Source: Flectobacillus sp. (lineage in GTDB: Bacteria > Bacteroidota > Bacteroidia > Cytophagales > Spirosomataceae). From it: a DNA stretch of 6,711 nucleotides. The position numbers and the translations under genes were made by a program. Shown one piece after another: positions 5,567-6,711 of this stretch (the first letter of the stretch is position 1; each line of letters begins with the position of its first letter). A model generated the notes under the pieces. The model had not been told where the DNA came from. It worked only from the letters and a program-made list of their open reading frames with translations, and did not search any database. The DNA is taken from contig JARXAV010000172.1 of the NCBI GenBank assembly GCA_029865665.1, positions 1 to 6,711 on the forward strand, written 5' to 3'.

Positions 5567-6711
5567 ATGAAGAAAGATTACAAATCACAGACTTCTTTTA
5601 AGAAGTTAATCGCAGTATTCTGCATGCTATTTTTGAGCTATGCAAGTGCATACGCTCAGACGTGTACGCTTTCGTTGACCAATATTAAAGTGTCTAATTG
5701 TTACCAGTTATCAGGTCAAAGTAAAGCATCAATTAGCTTTGAAGTTAACTGGACCAACGCTCCAACGGGTGATAGTATCAAAGTTGTTGTTGGAACACAG
5801 ACTCGTTATTTTAAGGTTGGTTCCGTCAGTGTTTCGTATCCTCAACCCGACGGAACAGTCGCTGTTGGATCTCGTACTATTGTAACACCTCAGCTGATTG
5901 GCTTTGAGGTACCTGCTGATGGGGCTACAGGAAATATTCAAGCTTCTTTTGCTAATAATTCAAGTTGTTCAGTATTAGGTACTTATCTTGCTTCTGCTAG
6001 CTGTCAGCCAATATCTTGTGCATCTTTAAGCAATGCTGTTGGTGGAATCGTATTTAAGGATTTTAATTCTGATGGTGTTAAAAATGCAGGAGAAACGTCT
6101 GGCGTTTCTGGAATAAATGTAACAGCAACGTCGTTTAATGGAACTGTTTATACGACTACTACTGATGTATTGGGTACTTATGGAATATCAATTCCTGCAG
6201 CAGCTTATCCTGTGAGAGTTGAGTTTAGTGGGTTGGGAACAGTGTTTAAATCTGCATTTAATGGTGCGAGTTCAGCTACCTCCATTCAGTTTATTTCATC
6301 ACCCTCGTGTAACGTAAATTTTGGTGTTTCAACTTCGGGTGATTATTGTGGAGCGTCTAAAGATATATCTGTTTTTATTCCGTGTTTTGTGAATGGTGAC
6401 CCTCTTGTTGCAGGTACTGCTGCTAGCTCAGATGCTTTGGTGAGTTTTCCTTATGGTTTAAGTGACTCATTATATACAAGAATTGTACATAATGCAACGG
6501 CCCAAAATATTGGAACAGTATGGGGCTTAGCATATCAAAAAACGATAAAGAAACTTTTTGCTGCGGCAACATTAAAGCGTCATGCAGGATTAGGAGCTTT
6601 AGGATTAGGAGGTATTTATACTGTTAATTCTTCAAACACGGTGTCTCCATTTATTGATGTAGCAACTATTGGAATTAATGTAGGTACAATTCCAAATAAT
6701 ACGAGTCGTGG
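5567..6711 (+). CDS. Secreted SdrD B-like domain protein, 3'-truncated by the window
   Basis: The frame is open from the ATG at 5567 to the window end, giving 381 complete codons. The N-terminus is a signal peptide: basic residues 1-13, a hydrophobic core at 14-24, and cleavage after AYA (residue 30), leaving QTC. Residues 31-157 form an unrecognised, probably beta-rich domain with several cysteines. Residues 158 to about 260 are an SdrD B-like (prealbumin/CNA-B-type fold) domain opening VGGIVFKDFNSDG, where DFNSDGVKNAGE (165-176) matches the calcium-loop pattern of this family. From about 262 a region with GTVWGLAYQ (316-324) and KRHAG (337-341) follows, typical of the propeller-like domain found after SdrD B-like domains in large Bacteroidota and cyanobacterial proteins. 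The full protein probably continues well beyond the window. No Shine-Dalgarno sequence is visible; CACC precedes the ATG. It is separately transcribed from the upstream pair, given the terminator and 812-base gap. Confidence 0.87.
   Translation, partial: MKKDYKSQTSFKKLIAVFCMLFLSYASAYAQTCTLSLTNIKVSNCYQLSGQSKASISFEVNWTNAPTGDSIKVVVGTQTRYFKVGSVSVSYPQPDGTVAVGSRTIVTPQLIGFEVPADGATGNIQASFANNSSCSVLGTYLASASCQPISCASLSNAVGGIVFKDFNSDGVKNAGETSGVSGINVTATSFNGTVYTTTTDVLGTYGISIPAAAYPVRVEFSGLGTVFKSAFNGASSATSIQFISSPSCNVNFGVSTSGDYCGASKDISVFIPCFVNGDPLVAGTAASSDALVSFPYGLSDSLYTRIVHNATAQNIGTVWGLAYQKTIKKLFAAATLKRHAGLGALGLGGIYTVNSSNTVSPFIDVATIGINVGTIPNNTSR

Overview
The window looks like a piece of an AT-rich Bacteroidota genome, most likely of the Cytophagales type (Spirosoma, Emticicia or Arcicella relatives). 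The lineage call rests on secreted, cysteine-containing repeat proteins with SdrD B-like, Ig-like and beta-propeller modules, on signal peptides ending in A|Q or S|Q, and on the lack of Shine-Dalgarno sequences before the starts. No marker gene is present, so the lineage is an inference.

All genes are on the + strand. Layout: (1) 2-760 is the 3' part of a lysyl oxidase-like copper amine oxidase gene whose start lies before the window; it ends at a hairpin terminator. (2) 761-1128 is a non-coding gap with a palindrome and a tandem pair of imperfect direct repeats just before the next gene. (3) 1129-2280 encodes a secreted Asn/Gly/Thr-rich protein of probable beta-solenoid type. (4) 2373-4754 encodes a secreted protein with a beta-propeller followed by four copies of a roughly 101-residue cysteine-bearing repeat, with an Ig-like module between copies 2 and 3. 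The 92-base gap between (3) and (4) holds a hairpin but no convincing terminator, so the two are probably co-transcribed; a strong terminator follows (4). (5) 4755-5566 is an 812-base AT-rich gap with several symmetric elements and a hairpin-rich block near its right end. (6) 5567 to the window end is the 5' part of a large secreted SdrD B-like protein, cut by the window edge.

The common theme is cell-surface or extracellular protein. The proteins of (3) and (4) have unrelated bodies but end in a similar tail (Pro-Asn-Cys, then 8-9 residues ending Val-x-Lys-Asn). This is the best candidate here for something little described: a short shared C-terminal sorting or anchoring tag. The adjacent lysyl oxidase could in principle cross-link lysine-bearing surface proteins, but that link rests only on proximity.
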